Of a DNA stretch of 64,000 bases, positions 1 through 8,751 are shown piece after piece (within the stretch, counting starts at the first letter, position 1; each line of letters begins with the position of its first letter). The translations under genes and the position numbers were made by a program. The notes beneath the pieces were generated by a model, which made no database searches, had not been told where the DNA came from, and saw only the letters and a list, made by a program, of their open reading frames with translations. The stretch spans positions 62,001 to 126,000 of the forward strand of contig NZ_SNAQ03000010.1 in NCBI RefSeq assembly GCF_004375085.3, written 5' to 3'. This DNA is from Lewinella sp. W8 (GTDB taxonomy: Bacteria > Bacteroidota > Bacteroidia > Chitinophagales > Saprospiraceae).

Positions 1-507
1 GAAGCCATCCTGGCGGGAGATCCCGCGGCACTTACCCTGACGGAAGTCATCAGTACCTACCCCGGCTTTTATGCGTTGGCGGTGCACCGCATTGCGCATG
101 CACTTTGCGGGCTGGGGGTGCCTCTGGTGCCAAGGATGCTTAGTGAAATTGCGCACAGCAAAACGGGCGTAGAGATCCATCCCAAGGCCAGTATTGGTCA
201 TCGCTTCTGTATTGATCATGGCACCGGCATCGTCATTGGCGAGACGGTGAACATTGGTGACGACGTAAAAATGTATCAGGGCGTTACCCTTGGTGCCCTC
301 AGTGTCCGGAAGGATATGGCTCGTACGAAGCGGCACCCCACCATCGAGGATGGTGTCGTTATTTATGCGGGAGCTACCATTCTGGGGGGAGACACCGTGA
401 TTGGGGCTGGTTCCATTATTGGGGGTAACACCTGGTTGGTGAAGAGCGTTCCGCCCAATAGCCGGATATACTACAACTGGCGGGCGTCGGAGCCCGGGGC
501 GGAATAG
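1..507 (+). CDS. cysE: Serine O-acetyltransferase, 5'-truncated by window edge
   Basis: Left-handed beta-helix acyltransferase that makes O-acetylserine from serine and acetyl-CoA, the first step of cysteine synthesis in the cytoplasm. The frame is open from base 1 with no convincing start, so the N-terminal helical domain is cut off; about 168 residues are visible. Hexapeptide repeats run through most of it, with the family stretch EIHPKASIG, then [11 protein letters not shown] (the His is the catalytic base in the family), then [12 protein letters not shown] at 76 could serve as a start but lies inside the conserved region, so I reject it. No cysteine-pathway partner is visible downstream. 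The family is clear; serine as substrate is inferred from close resemblance to CysE. Confidence 0.87.
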   Translation, partial: EAILAGDPAALTLTEVISTYPGFYALAVHRIAHALCGLGVPLVPRMLSEIAHSKTGVEIHPKASIGHRFCIDHGTGIVIGETVNIGDDVKMYQGVTLGALSVRKDMARTKRHPTIEDGVVIYAGATILGGDTVIGAGSIIGGNTWLVKSVPPNSRIYYNWRASEPGAE

Positions 508-610
508 TGGTTTACATAGACGGAAATGGATGTTCTACTGGCCCGCAGCCTTCCGTGGGCGACGGGGCGCAGGTGCCGGGGTAGATGGAATAAAGCAGGG
601 GACTTAGGAA

Positions 611-852
611 TTTCGGGTTACCGAATTCATCGTAGGTATGTAGAAGTACGACAAAGTTGGGTTTGGGTCGCCGGATCCAACGTAGATATGTAGAAGTACG
701 ACAAAGTTGGTTTTGGGCTGCCGGATCCAACGTAGATATGTAGAAGTACGACAAAGTTGGTTTTGGGTTGCCGAATCCAACGTAGATATGTAGAAGTACG
801 ACAAAGTTGGTTTTGGGTTGCCGAATCCATCGTAGATATGTAGAAGTACGAC
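611..852. repeat. Tandem array, 50-bp unit, about 4.8 copies
   Basis: Full units start at 631, 681, 731 and 781, with a partial unit at 831-852 and the end of another at 611-630. Units are contiguous without spacers and differ at only a few bases. Because 50 is not a multiple of three, the same peptide pieces appear in rotating frames, so long minus-strand ORFs here are artefacts. The array begins about 20 bp downstream of the ArsR-like gene's stop. Read on the minus strand each unit contains CAACTTTG, one base from the Bacteroidota -7 box. Confidence 0.9.
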
Positions 853-873
853 TTTTTTCCGTCCTCAACTTTT

Positions 874-1203
874 TCAATAAATGCCCCCAATACGCTCCCC
901 GTCAGGAATTATCAAATCCAAAGAGTCGCTTGCAACCGTAAACGCCTCTTCGTTTAGTTGATATCCCGATTTCCCGGAGGGCAGCAATACGTGTTCGATG
1001 AAACCTAGCCGGTCTAATAAGTTGAGGTGCTGTTGTAGGGTTGGCCTGGTCAAAGGGATGCCTCCCACAAGCCCATTGTAATTGGTAGCGCCCTCCCTTA
1101 ATCGCTTAACCATGATGACTCGAGCCGGATGTGCCAGGGCATGCCCCAGCGTGGCTAATTGCTGAAATTCAGCAGAAAACGCAATGGATTTACTTTTTGC
1201 CAT
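874..1203 (-). CDS. ArsR-like winged-helix transcriptional regulator
   Basis: Small 109-residue DNA-binding protein. The segment LATLGHALAHPARVIMVKRL is the usual first helix of ArsR-type winged helices, followed by a helix-turn-helix (LTRPTLQQHLNLLDRLGFI) and a short wing (LLPSGKSGYQLNEEAF). No metal-binding cysteine pair is visible, so a metal sensor is not supported; many Bacteroidota relatives regulate unknown targets. It stands alone between the tandem array and pdxJ, transcribed away from pdxJ. The start is the ATG at 1203; the upstream DNA is AT-rich, with TATATTTA resembling a -7 box. The effector is unknown. Confidence 0.75.
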   Translation of the reverse strand: MAKSKSIAFSAEFQQLATLGHALAHPARVIMVKRLREGATNYNGLVGGIPLTRPTLQQHLNLLDRLGFIEHVLLPSGKSGYQLNEEAFTVASDSLDLIIPDGERIGGIY

Positions 1204-1457
1204 TTTTAGGTGTTTTGCAATAAATATAAACAGAAAGTTTTAAATTCGCCCCCGATCCACGCTGCACCTGCGCCCCGTCGCCAACAACTGCCATCACGCC
1301 ACCGGCTTCATCCCCTGGTCAAATAGCTTACATCAAGTCCAACCTCAGGACCTTCAGGAGACTCCGCGGAAGGACCACCGCATTGTCAAAAGATTGTAGA
1401 ACGCGGCTCCCCGGAGTTGCTGTGCCTTACCTTCGCTACCGTAATAATCAGGCCAAC

Positions 1458-2192
1458 ATGATCAGACTTTCCGTAAACCTGAATAAGGTAGCGCTCATCC
1501 GGAACAGCCGTGGGGCTAATTACCCTGACCTGATACAGGTAGCGACCGATTGCGAACGCTTTGGAGCTCAGGGCATCACCATCCATCCGCGCCCCGACCA
1601 GCGTCACGCCCGCTACGACGACGTGGCGGCCCTGAAGGAAGTGGTTACCACCGAACTCAATATTGAAGGCTACCCTTCGGAAAAATTTCTGGAAGTGGTA
1701 TTGGCTCATCCTCCCCATCAGGTAACCCTGGTGCCGGACGCTCCGGGCCAACTGACCAGTGATCATGGCTGGGATACGGTCAATCGACGGGATGAACTGC
1801 GGCGAATCATCGATCCCCTGAAGGCTGCCGGAATCAGAACGTCCATTTTTGTGGACCCTAGTCCCGAAATTTTGGAGGGAGCCGTAGCTACGGGAACGGA
1901 CCGGATTGAATTTTACACCGGACCCTTTGCCCACCAGTACCCCCAAAACCCGCAGGCAGCCGTGGAGAAATTCACCAAAGCCAGTCAAATGGCAATGGAT
2001 TTGGGGCTGGGAATTAACGCTGGCCACGATCTCAACCTCGACAACCTTACTTTTTTTGCGGCCAACATGCCCGGACTGCAGGAAGTCAGTATCGGGCATG
2101 CTTTGGTGAGTGATGCCCTCTACTTTGGACTTGCCAACGTAATTCAGATGTATTTACGCTGTTTACATAACGCCGTTAGCCTCAGGGGCTAG
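1458..2192 (+). CDS. pdxJ: Pyridoxine 5'-phosphate synthase
   Basis: Condenses 1-deoxyxylulose 5-phosphate with 3-amino-2-oxopropyl phosphate to pyridoxine 5'-phosphate, the last step of DXP-dependent vitamin B6 synthesis; a cytoplasmic TIM barrel. I chose the ATG at 1458 because the conserved family start RLSVNLNKVALIRNSRG follows it at once; the longer open frame from 1383 adds residues foreign to the family. The product is 244 residues, the usual length. Other family blocks are GITIHPRPDQRHARYDDV, EGYPSEKFLEVVL, QVTLVPD and INAGHDLNLDNL. It appears monocistronic; no other pdx gene is in the window. Confidence 0.95.
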   Translation: MIRLSVNLNKVALIRNSRGANYPDLIQVATDCERFGAQGITIHPRPDQRHARYDDVAALKEVVTTELNIEGYPSEKFLEVVLAHPPHQVTLVPDAPGQLTSDHGWDTVNRRDELRRIIDPLKAAGIRTSIFVDPSPEILEGAVATGTDRIEFYTGPFAHQYPQNPQAAVEKFTKASQMAMDLGLGINAGHDLNLDNLTFFAANMPGLQEVSIGHALVSDALYFGLANVIQMYLRCLHNAVSLRG

Positions 2193-2326
2193 TGGCCGAT
2201 TTCCGGTGACTGTCGTGGCCTCCTTAGGGCCCAAATCCTGAGCTTTTTTATCGATGGGAGCCCGGAAATAATCGACCAAATTATTGTTAGGCACGATGAC
2301 ATTCATCACGATTTAAAAGTTTGTAG

Positions 2327-2357
2327 TTTGTCTAGGCAGCGAAATATTTTAACTTTG
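2327..2357 (+). promoter_or_regulatory. Bacteroidota promoter of the SusCD-like operon
   Basis: TTTG at 2327-2330, 19 bases, then TAACTTTG at 2350-2357: an exact match to the -33/-7 promoter of this phylum. It predicts a start near 2361 and a leader of about 270 nt before the SusC-like ATG at 2634. The rest of the 2193-2633 gap shows a second weaker CAACTTTG near 2412-2419 and no gene. Confidence 0.7.
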
Positions 2358-2633
2358 CGTTCACATTTTGGCGGAAACGCTGTTCTATTAACAAGCAGTT
2401 CCCGCGACAATCAACTTTGCGTAGAAGCTTAAACTCGGTTATCAAGATTTTTTTCCCACACACTCTAATCAAACTACACACTCACTATTTTTCTCTACGC
2501 CCCCCATTCAACCAAATTGAAGATTTAAAGGATAAGACTCCTTGTTTAAAGAAACAAGGCGGGGTTTCCCGCCGTGTACGTCACCTTATTTCTTAACCAT
2601 TTGAGACTAGTAATCAACTAAATTTCAGCTAGA

Positions 2634-5600
2634 ATGAAGAAAATTTCACTAGTGATTGCTTTCGTCTGTTTCGCCATGAGTTTTGTAGTGGCACAGACGA
2701 TCTCCGGAACCGTTACGGACGAATCCGGAGAGCCGCTGATCGGGGCATCACTCCTGGTCAAAGGCACCACTTCCGGTACGGTAACTGATATCGACGGAAA
2801 TTTTTCACTGGCCGTTCCGGCCAACGCCGAAGTACTTGTCGTTAGTTACACCGGTTTTGCCACACTTGAGTATCCCATCGGATCCGAAACGAGTGGTGTA
2901 ACCATCGTACTTTCCGAAAGTGCTGCCCAACTTAACGAAGTTGTGGTAACGGCCCTCGGTATCCGCAAGGAGAAGAAGGCCCTCGGTTATTCCGTAGCTA
3001 CCATCGGCTCCGGCGAAGTAGAGCAACGCGTCGAGTCTGACGTGGGCCGTATCCTTCGCGGTAAAGCTGCCGGTGTAGACATCACCCAGACTTCCGGTGT
3101 TGCCGGTTCTGGTACGAACATCATCATCCGTGGCTACTCTTCCATTAACGGAACGAACCAGCCGCTTTTCGTTGTTGATGGTGTTCCCTTTAACACCAGC
3201 ACCAACAACGACCGCAACTTCGTAACTGGTGGTGCTACCGCTTCCAGCCGCTTCCTTGACCTTGACCCCAACAACATCGCTGAGATCAGCGTACTGAAGG
3301 GTCTGTCCGCTACCGTACTGTACGGTGAGCAGGGAGCCAACGGTGTAATCCTCGTAACGACCAAGAACGGTCAGGGCGGGGCTGACGCTCAGAAAGGCTT
3401 CGAAGTAACCCTCCAGCAGGGTATCGCTCGTACCGAAGTGGCTAACCTTCCCGACTACCAGAACACTTTCGGTAACGGATTCTCCGGTAACTTCGGATGG
3501 TTCTTCTCCAACTGGGGACCTGCCTTCGACGTTCGCGGAAGCAACGGTATTGCCGAAGACGGTACGGTAGAGCACCCCTACGATCAGGATCAGTACGCTG
3601 CTGCTTTCCCTGAATTCCAGGGCGCTCGTTACCCCTACCAGCCCTACGATAACGTAGGGGAGTTCTTCCAGGCTGGTACGGTTTACAACACCAGCGTAAG
3701 CATCGACCGTAACTTCGGTAACGGCATCAGCCTGAACGCTAACTACAGCTACCTGGACGACCAGGGCTTCGTTCCCCAGAACACCTTCGCCAAGCACAAC
3801 GCTGGTATCGGTGGTAAAGTGGACCTGAGCAACGGTCTGAAGATCCAGGCATCTTTGAACGTAGTTGCTTCTGACCGGGTTGCACCTCCTGCTTCCGTAG
3901 GTTTCGGTTCTAACCCCTCCGGTCCTTCCGTATTCGCCAACGTACTCTACACGCCTCGTTCCATTGACCTCGCCGGTCTGCCGTTCCAGAACCCCATTGA
4001 CGGTTCTCAGGTGTACTACCGTCGTGGTTCCGCTATCCAGAACCCACGCTGGGGTCTGAATAACATGTTCGACCGTGAGGCCATCAACCGTTACTTTGGT
4101 AACGTAAGCATGAGCTACGAACTTACCGACTGGCTGACGGCTAGCTACCGTATCGGTGTTGACACCTACTCTCAGGAGTCTCGCCGTGAGATCAACAAAG
4201 GTGGTTCTCAGCTGGCTGACGGACAGCTCGTTACCACCCAGCGTAGCAACACCATCGTTGACCAGGTACTGAACCTGAGCTTCGACACCGACCTGAGCGA
4301 AAGCTTCAACCTGAGTGGTGTAGTTGGATACAACGAACGCGTTGACAAATTCCGTTTCACGCGCGTTAGCTCTTCGCAGCAGTTCATCTTTGGTCTGTTC
4401 GACCAGGATAACTTCATCGAGCACATCGGTAGCGGTGGCGTTACCGACGAGGCTTACCGCGGTGTTTACGCTAGTGTAACCGCTGGCTACAACCGTTACC
4501 TCTACCTGACGGCTTCTGCCCGTAACGACTGGAGCTCTACGCTGGAAGCAGCTAACCGTTCTATCCTCTACCCCTCCGTTAGCTTGAGCTTCGTTCCCAC
4601 GGATGCTTTCGAAAGCCTGCAGGGTAGCCGGGTACTGAACTACTTGAAACTGCGTGCCGGCTACGGTACCTCTGCCCGTTTCCCCGCTCCTTACACGACG
4701 CGTGCCATCCTGGCCAGCGCCACCAACGTAAGCCAGACCCCCGGTGGTCAGGCCCTGAACACCAACTCCGTGGCAAACCGCCTGGGTAACACTGACCTGA
4801 ACCCCGAGATCATCGGAGAACTCGAATTCGGTGTGGAAGGTCGTTTCTTCAACAACCGTGTTGGTATCGACGTGAGTGTATACGACAAGCAGTCTAGCGA
4901 CCTTCTGGTTGACCTGCCGCTTGACCCCGCTTCCGGATACCGGACCACGCAGATCAACGCGGCCGAGGTATCTAACAAAGGTATCGAAGCTAACCTGAAC
5001 CTGATTCCGGTTAAGGGAGACTTCACCTGGGACATCACCCTGAACTTCACCCGCAACGTAAACAAGGTAGAAAGCCTTGCTGACGGCGTAGAAGAGATTG
5101 CCTTTGCTGGTTACACCAACCTGGGTAACTTCGCTATCCCCGGTGAATCTTTCGGTGCCATCCAGGGTTCTGCCTTCGTTCGTGGCCCCAACGGCGGCCT
5201 GCTGGTAAACGCTGCTGGTGAGTACGAAGCTACCAACGACATTCAGATCATTGGTGATCCCGTACCTGACTACCAGGCAAACTGGATTAACACCCTCAGC
5301 TACAAGGGTCTGCGTCTGGGCTGGCAGTTCAGCTACACCGCCGGTGGTGACATCTACTCCGTAACTACGGCTACCATGCTTGCTCGTGGTCTGACCACGG
5401 ATACCGACTTCGACCGCTTCCTGCCCCTGATCCTCCCCGGTGAAGATGCAGAAGGTAACGAGAACACGGTACAGGGTTACGCTGGTGACTACTTCTTCGC
5501 CGCTTACTTCGGTGCTGACGAAGGTTCCATCTTCGACGGTACGGTAGTACGTCTGCGTGAGGTATACCTGAGCTACGACCTGCCCAGCAGCCTGCTGGAC

Positions 5601-5792
5601 AAGCTGCCCTTCGGTTCCGCTTCTATCCGTTTCACGGGTGAGAACATGTGGTACTACGCACCCAACTTCCCCAAAGGTGTGAACTTCGACCCCGAAGTAC
5701 TCTCCCTTGGTGTAGGTAACGGTCGTGGTTTTGACTTCCTGACCGGTCCCACGGCCCGGAAGTACGGTGCTACGCTGAGCCTTACGTTCTAA
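2634..5792 (+). CDS. SusC/RagA-family TonB-linked outer-membrane transporter
   Basis: 1052-residue outer-membrane channel that, with its SusD-like lipoprotein, imports a nutrient using TonB energy. In order: signal peptide ending in VVAQ (about 1-20), a carboxypeptidase-regulatory-like domain (ISGTVTDESGEPLIGASLLV), a TonB box region (LNEVVVTALG), the plug with IIIRGYSSINGTNQPLFVVDG and LKGLSATVLYGEQGANGVI, and a beta-barrel ending in the terminal aromatic F. First gene of an operon with the SusD-like gene 38 bp on. Codon use is extremely biased (GGT, CGT, AAC, TTC, GTA), unlike flanking genes, suggesting very high expression; this also creates long antisense ORFs. No glycoside hydrolase or peptidase is adjacent, so the substrate is unknown. 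Confidence 0.95.
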   Translation: MKKISLVIAFVCFAMSFVVAQTISGTVTDESGEPLIGASLLVKGTTSGTVTDIDGNFSLAVPANAEVLVVSYTGFATLEYPIGSETSGVTIVLSESAAQLNEVVVTALGIRKEKKALGYSVATIGSGEVEQRVESDVGRILRGKAAGVDITQTSGVAGSGTNIIIRGYSSINGTNQPLFVVDGVPFNTSTNNDRNFVTGGATASSRFLDLDPNNIAEISVLKGLSATVLYGEQGANGVILVTTKNGQGGADAQKGFEVTLQQGIARTEVANLPDYQNTFGNGFSGNFGWFFSNWGPAFDVRGSNGIAEDGTVEHPYDQDQYAAAFPEFQGARYPYQPYDNVGEFFQAGTVYNTSVSIDRNFGNGISLNANYSYLDDQGFVPQNTFAKHNAGIGGKVDLSNGLKIQASLNVVASDRVAPPASVGFGSNPSGPSVFANVLYTPRSIDLAGLPFQNPIDGSQVYYRRGSAIQNPRWGLNNMFDREAINRYFGNVSMSYELTDWLTASYRIGVDTYSQESRREINKGGSQLADGQLVTTQRSNTIVDQVLNLSFDTDLSESFNLSGVVGYNERVDKFRFTRVSSSQQFIFGLFDQDNFIEHIGSGGVTDEAYRGVYASVTAGYNRYLYLTASARNDWSSTLEAANRSILYPSVSLSFVPTDAFESLQGSRVLNYLKLRAGYGTSARFPAPYTTRAILASATNVSQTPGGQALNTNSVANRLGNTDLNPEIIGELEFGVEGRFFNNRVGIDVSVYDKQSSDLLVDLPLDPASGYRTTQINAAEVSNKGIEANLNLIPVKGDFTWDITLNFTRNVNKVESLADGVEEIAFAGYTNLGNFAIPGESFGAIQGSAFVRGPNGGLLVNAAGEYEATNDIQIIGDPVPDYQANWINTLSYKGLRLGWQFSYTAGGDIYSVTTATMLARGLTTDTDFDRFLPLILPGEDAEGNENTVQGYAGDYFFAAYFGADEGSIFDGTVVRLREVYLSYDLPSSLLDKLPFGSASIRFTGENMWYYAPNFPKGVNFDPEVLSLGVGNGRGFDFLTGPTARKYGATLSLTF

Positions 5793-5830
5793 GCAACCAG
5801 ATTAAAGAAGACAATTAAGTAACAAGAAAT

Positions 5831-7549
5831 ATGAACTTGTTTAAGAAAATCGCACTAGCGGTTATCGTCCTCTCCATGGCCGCCTGTGCCGATCTGGACG
5901 AACTGCTGGTCAACCCAAACGGGGTTAGCCCGGATCAAGCCGACGCTTCCTCGCTTTACAACAACATCCAGCTCGAGTTCCGGAATGTATTTACCGGTAA
6001 CTACTTCTTCACTGCCGGCCTTGCCCGGATGGACTCGGAGACGGGCGGATTTACCTACCAGGCCCACCACGGTCCTACGGAGTTCGACGCGTTGTGGGAA
6101 AATGCCTACTCTGACCTGCTTCCCGATATCGAGGCTTTCCTCAATATTGTGGAGCCTCTGAACCTGGATGCCGCCGCCGCTTCCGCCAAAATCATGAAGG
6201 CTTACACCTACATGACCCTGGTTGACCTCTTTGGTGACGTACCTTTCTCTGAAGCCCTGACTGGAGATGATGGTAACACCAACCCCGTAGATGATCCGGG
6301 TGCTGACGTTTACGCAGGTGCCATCGCGCTGCTCGACGAAGCCATCGCTCAACTCGACGGTGCCGCCGACTTTGACGTTGCCTTTGACAACTTCTACGGT
6401 GGTAGCGCTTCTGACTGGGCTACCTTCGCCAAGACGCTGAAAATCCGCGCTGCGGTAAACACGCGTCTGGTAAGCGGTTCTGCCGCTGCTGACATCAATG
6501 CAATCACCTCTGGTGGCGACTTCATCGCCGCCAACGGTCAGAACTTTGAGTGGCAGTACGGTACCAACCGGGCTAACCCCAACAACCGTCACTTCTTCTA
6601 CAACGACAGCTACGAAGTAAACGACGGTGCTTACCAGAGCAACTGGTACATGTGGCTGCTGGCCGAGTCTAAGGGTACGCCCGATCCTCGTACGCGCTAC
6701 TACTTCTACCGCCAGTCACTGACGGTATTCCCCGACCAGACTTCTGACGATCCCAACGCTTTCGACTGTATCTTCACCGCAGTTCCCGATCCGGACTTCC
6801 TGCCCGCTCACTACGAGGCGGTAAGCGAGGATATGCCGTACTGTCTGGGTAGCTACGACCAAAGCTACTTCGGTCGTGACCACATGAACGGTTCCGGTAT
6901 TCCACCTGACGGAAACTACCGTACCGTATTCGGTCTCTACCCCGGTGGTGGTAAGTTCGACAACGGTATCGCCGCTGGAAACGTGCTGAACGCCGGTACT
7001 GACGGTGCACTGGGTGAGGGTATTCTCCCCATCTGGCAGGCTTCCTTCACGCACTTTATCCTGGCAGAAGCCGTACTGACGGTTGGTGCTGATGGCGACG
7101 CCCGCCAGCTCCTTTCTGACGGTATCGATCTCTCCATGGATCGCGTACGTGCCTTCGAAGGCCTCGTAGACGGTGCGGAAGTACTGGCTACGGTACCTAC
7201 GATCGTAACGGTTGAAGATACCTACCCGGTTGATTCAGTATTCACGCAGTACCGCGACGCTGTACTCGCTGAATACGATGACGCTGCTTCTGACGATGAT
7301 CGCCTGGCCATCATCGCCCGGGAGTACCTGATCGCGCTTTACGGTAACGGTATCGACGCGTACAACCTGTACCGCCGTACCTGTTTCCCCGCGAACATTC
7401 AGCCCGCGATCGACCCCAACCCCGGTCCCTTCATCCGTTCTGCCCTGTACCCCGCCGTACACGTTCAGCGTAACCTGAACGCTTCACAGAAGGAGTCCTT
7501 TACGGAGCCGGTATTCTGGGATACCAATGACGCCAGCTGTAACTACTAA
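5831..7549 (+). CDS. SusD/RagB-like substrate-binding lipoprotein
   Basis: 572-residue surface lipoprotein that caps the SusC-like channel and captures substrate. The signal peptide ends with the lipobox MAAC (Cys19), followed by DLDELLVNPNGVSPDQAD, which resembles the SusD-like_2 branch (family known for many peptide or unknown substrates). Alpha-helical repeats with KIMKAYTYMTLVDLFGDVPFSEAL are typical of SusD. It shares the strong codon bias of the SusC-like gene before it. A hairpin and 114 bp separate it from the third gene, so expression may fall off there. The substrate cannot be read from the sequence. Confidence 0.92.
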   Translation: MNLFKKIALAVIVLSMAACADLDELLVNPNGVSPDQADASSLYNNIQLEFRNVFTGNYFFTAGLARMDSETGGFTYQAHHGPTEFDALWENAYSDLLPDIEAFLNIVEPLNLDAAAASAKIMKAYTYMTLVDLFGDVPFSEALTGDDGNTNPVDDPGADVYAGAIALLDEAIAQLDGAADFDVAFDNFYGGSASDWATFAKTLKIRAAVNTRLVSGSAAADINAITSGGDFIAANGQNFEWQYGTNRANPNNRHFFYNDSYEVNDGAYQSNWYMWLLAESKGTPDPRTRYYFYRQSLTVFPDQTSDDPNAFDCIFTAVPDPDFLPAHYEAVSEDMPYCLGSYDQSYFGRDHMNGSGIPPDGNYRTVFGLYPGGGKFDNGIAAGNVLNAGTDGALGEGILPIWQASFTHFILAEAVLTVGADGDARQLLSDGIDLSMDRVRAFEGLVDGAEVLATVPTIVTVEDTYPVDSVFTQYRDAVLAEYDDAASDDDRLAIIAREYLIALYGNGIDAYNLYRRTCFPANIQPAIDPNPGPFIRSALYPAVHVQRNLNASQKESFTEPVFWDTNDASCNY

Positions 7550-7575
7550 GTTGCTGCGATAAACTTTCGATATAT

Positions 7576-7603
7576 GGAGGCGGGTGCCCCGGTACCCGCC
7601 TCC
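7576..7603 (+). other. Intercistronic GC-rich hairpin between SusD-like and third gene
   Basis: GGAGGCGGGT pairs perfectly with ACCCGCCTCC around a short loop. No T-run follows, so it is more likely a transcript-stabilising or attenuating hairpin than a full terminator. Such a site could set a lower level for the third gene. Confidence 0.6.
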
Positions 7604-7663
7604 CTCGAAAACAAATCCTAAACTTTAGCTGCTCCCCCTCCGGCAGCAGCAAAAACATAAACA

Positions 7664-8647
7664 ATGCTTAAGAAATCACTATTTCTACTAGCCGCCTGCG
7701 CCATCGTGCTCACCGGCTGTACGGATGAGGAACTTGCGCCGGTTGTTACCCAGGATACGCTCCTCTTCGGTGCTTTCCCCCGGCTGCAGGAGCTTCGCGC
7801 TGCGGAGTTTGACCTCGCCGACCTGGCGGGTTCCGCCTACTCCATGACGGTTGACTTTGTCGACAACGCCGGTGGTGACCTCGTTGGTCAGTACAACGTC
7901 TACGTTGCCTTTGACGACAACAACCCCGACAACGGTGACCTGTCTACGGAAACGATGCTGTGGAAATCTTTCACGGCAGCCGATTTCTCCGCCCAGAGCA
8001 CGGGTAACCTCGGTCTCGATGTGGAAATTCCCTTCTCTGAGATCGCTGCCTTCGTGGGTGCCGGTAATGCCGGTGACGTGATCTCCGGTGACCGTTTCCT
8101 GTTCCGCACGGAAATCGTTCACTCTGACGGACGGGTTTTCTCTTCCGATAACTCTACGCCCGCCATCACCAACGCTTTCGGTGGTATCTGGAACTTCAAC
8201 GTAAACGCTACCTGCCCCCTGGCCGACGATCAGTTCGCCGGTGACTACGCGGTGGAGTACGGCACGGTATACGACGAGTTTGCCCTCTTCGGCGCTCCCG
8301 TTCAGGCCCTGGGCAACCCCCCACTGAACCTGACCGTAACCCTCGGTCTCGTTTCTGGTTCTACCACCCGTCGCGTGTTTAACGTAGGTACCACGGTAAA
8401 CCCTGGATACGGTTTCGGTGCCAGCGACACTACGCTGGAATTCGCCTGTGACATCGTTACTTCTACGGCCATCGACTCCGGTGCCGGTTGTGGTGGTGGC
8501 TCTATCGCCGCCGTTCAGGTGGCTGCTGATCCATTCGATCTGAATGACGACAGCACCTGGACCATCAACTACGTGGAGTACGGTGACAACGACGGTGGAT
8601 GTGGCGTTGCTGCCATGGAATACTCACTGGTATTCTCCAAGCAGTAA
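7664..8647 (+). CDS. Outer-membrane lipoprotein, third gene of the SusCD operon (SusE-like position)
   Basis: 327 residues. The signal peptide ends in the lipobox LTGC (Cys19), so it is expected to be lipid-anchored on the outer membrane. After that I see beta-rich sequence without a family motif I can name; several cysteines lie in the C-terminal half (NATCPL, FACDI, GAGCGGGS, DGGCGV). Position and codon bias match the SusCD pair, so a SusE/F-type accessory role in substrate binding is an inference from context only. A strong hairpin follows the stop. Confidence 0.75.
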   Translation: MLKKSLFLLAACAIVLTGCTDEELAPVVTQDTLLFGAFPRLQELRAAEFDLADLAGSAYSMTVDFVDNAGGDLVGQYNVYVAFDDNNPDNGDLSTETMLWKSFTAADFSAQSTGNLGLDVEIPFSEIAAFVGAGNAGDVISGDRFLFRTEIVHSDGRVFSSDNSTPAITNAFGGIWNFNVNATCPLADDQFAGDYAVEYGTVYDEFALFGAPVQALGNPPLNLTVTLGLVSGSTTRRVFNVGTTVNPGYGFGASDTTLEFACDIVTSTAIDSGAGCGGGSIAAVQVAADPFDLNDDSTWTINYVEYGDNDGGCGVAAMEYSLVFSKQ

Positions 8648-8681
8648 GCTAATTCACGCTAAAGCCCCCGGGCTTTAACCC

Positions 8682-8717
8682 AGAAGGGGTACCGTTCACT
8701 TGGACGGTACCCCTTCT
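8682..8717 (+). terminator. Terminator of the SusCD operon
   Basis: A 14-bp perfect stem (AGAAGGGGTACCGT with its complement) around an 8-nt loop, then a weak TTCTTC tail. A second small palindrome, AAAGCCCCCGGGCTTT, sits just before it at 8661-8676. Confidence 0.65.
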
Positions 8718-8751
8718 TCATTGTACGGATGTGGGCGTAATTCGGATACGT

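Larger units (their letters stand above)
558..1282. repeat. 19-bp perfect inverted repeat framing the ArsR-like gene and tandem array
   Basis: GGCGACGGGGCGCAGGTGC at 558-576 recurs as an exact reverse complement at 1264-1282. The two arms bracket a 725-bp segment that holds the 50-bp tandem array and the ArsR-like gene. The arm is also the best example of a motif dispersed over the whole window (core GCAGGTGCC). Seen directly; whether the segment is or was mobile is inference. I could not define a target-site duplication. Confidence 0.6.

Noticed and set aside
611-852. Possible CRISPR array
   Set aside because: The units are contiguous with no unique spacers, and no cas genes are present.
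512-890. Overlapping minus-strand ORFs with repeated peptides
   Set aside because: They are the 50-bp tandem array read in three frames; all frames are open because of the repeat, not because of coding.
1383-1457. Longer pdxJ start
   Set aside because: PdxJ proteins begin a few residues before the RLSVNLNKVA block; the added residues have no family counterpart.
2805-4424. 539-codon antisense ORF inside the SusC-like gene
   Set aside because: A by-product of extreme codon bias; no domain and no promoter.
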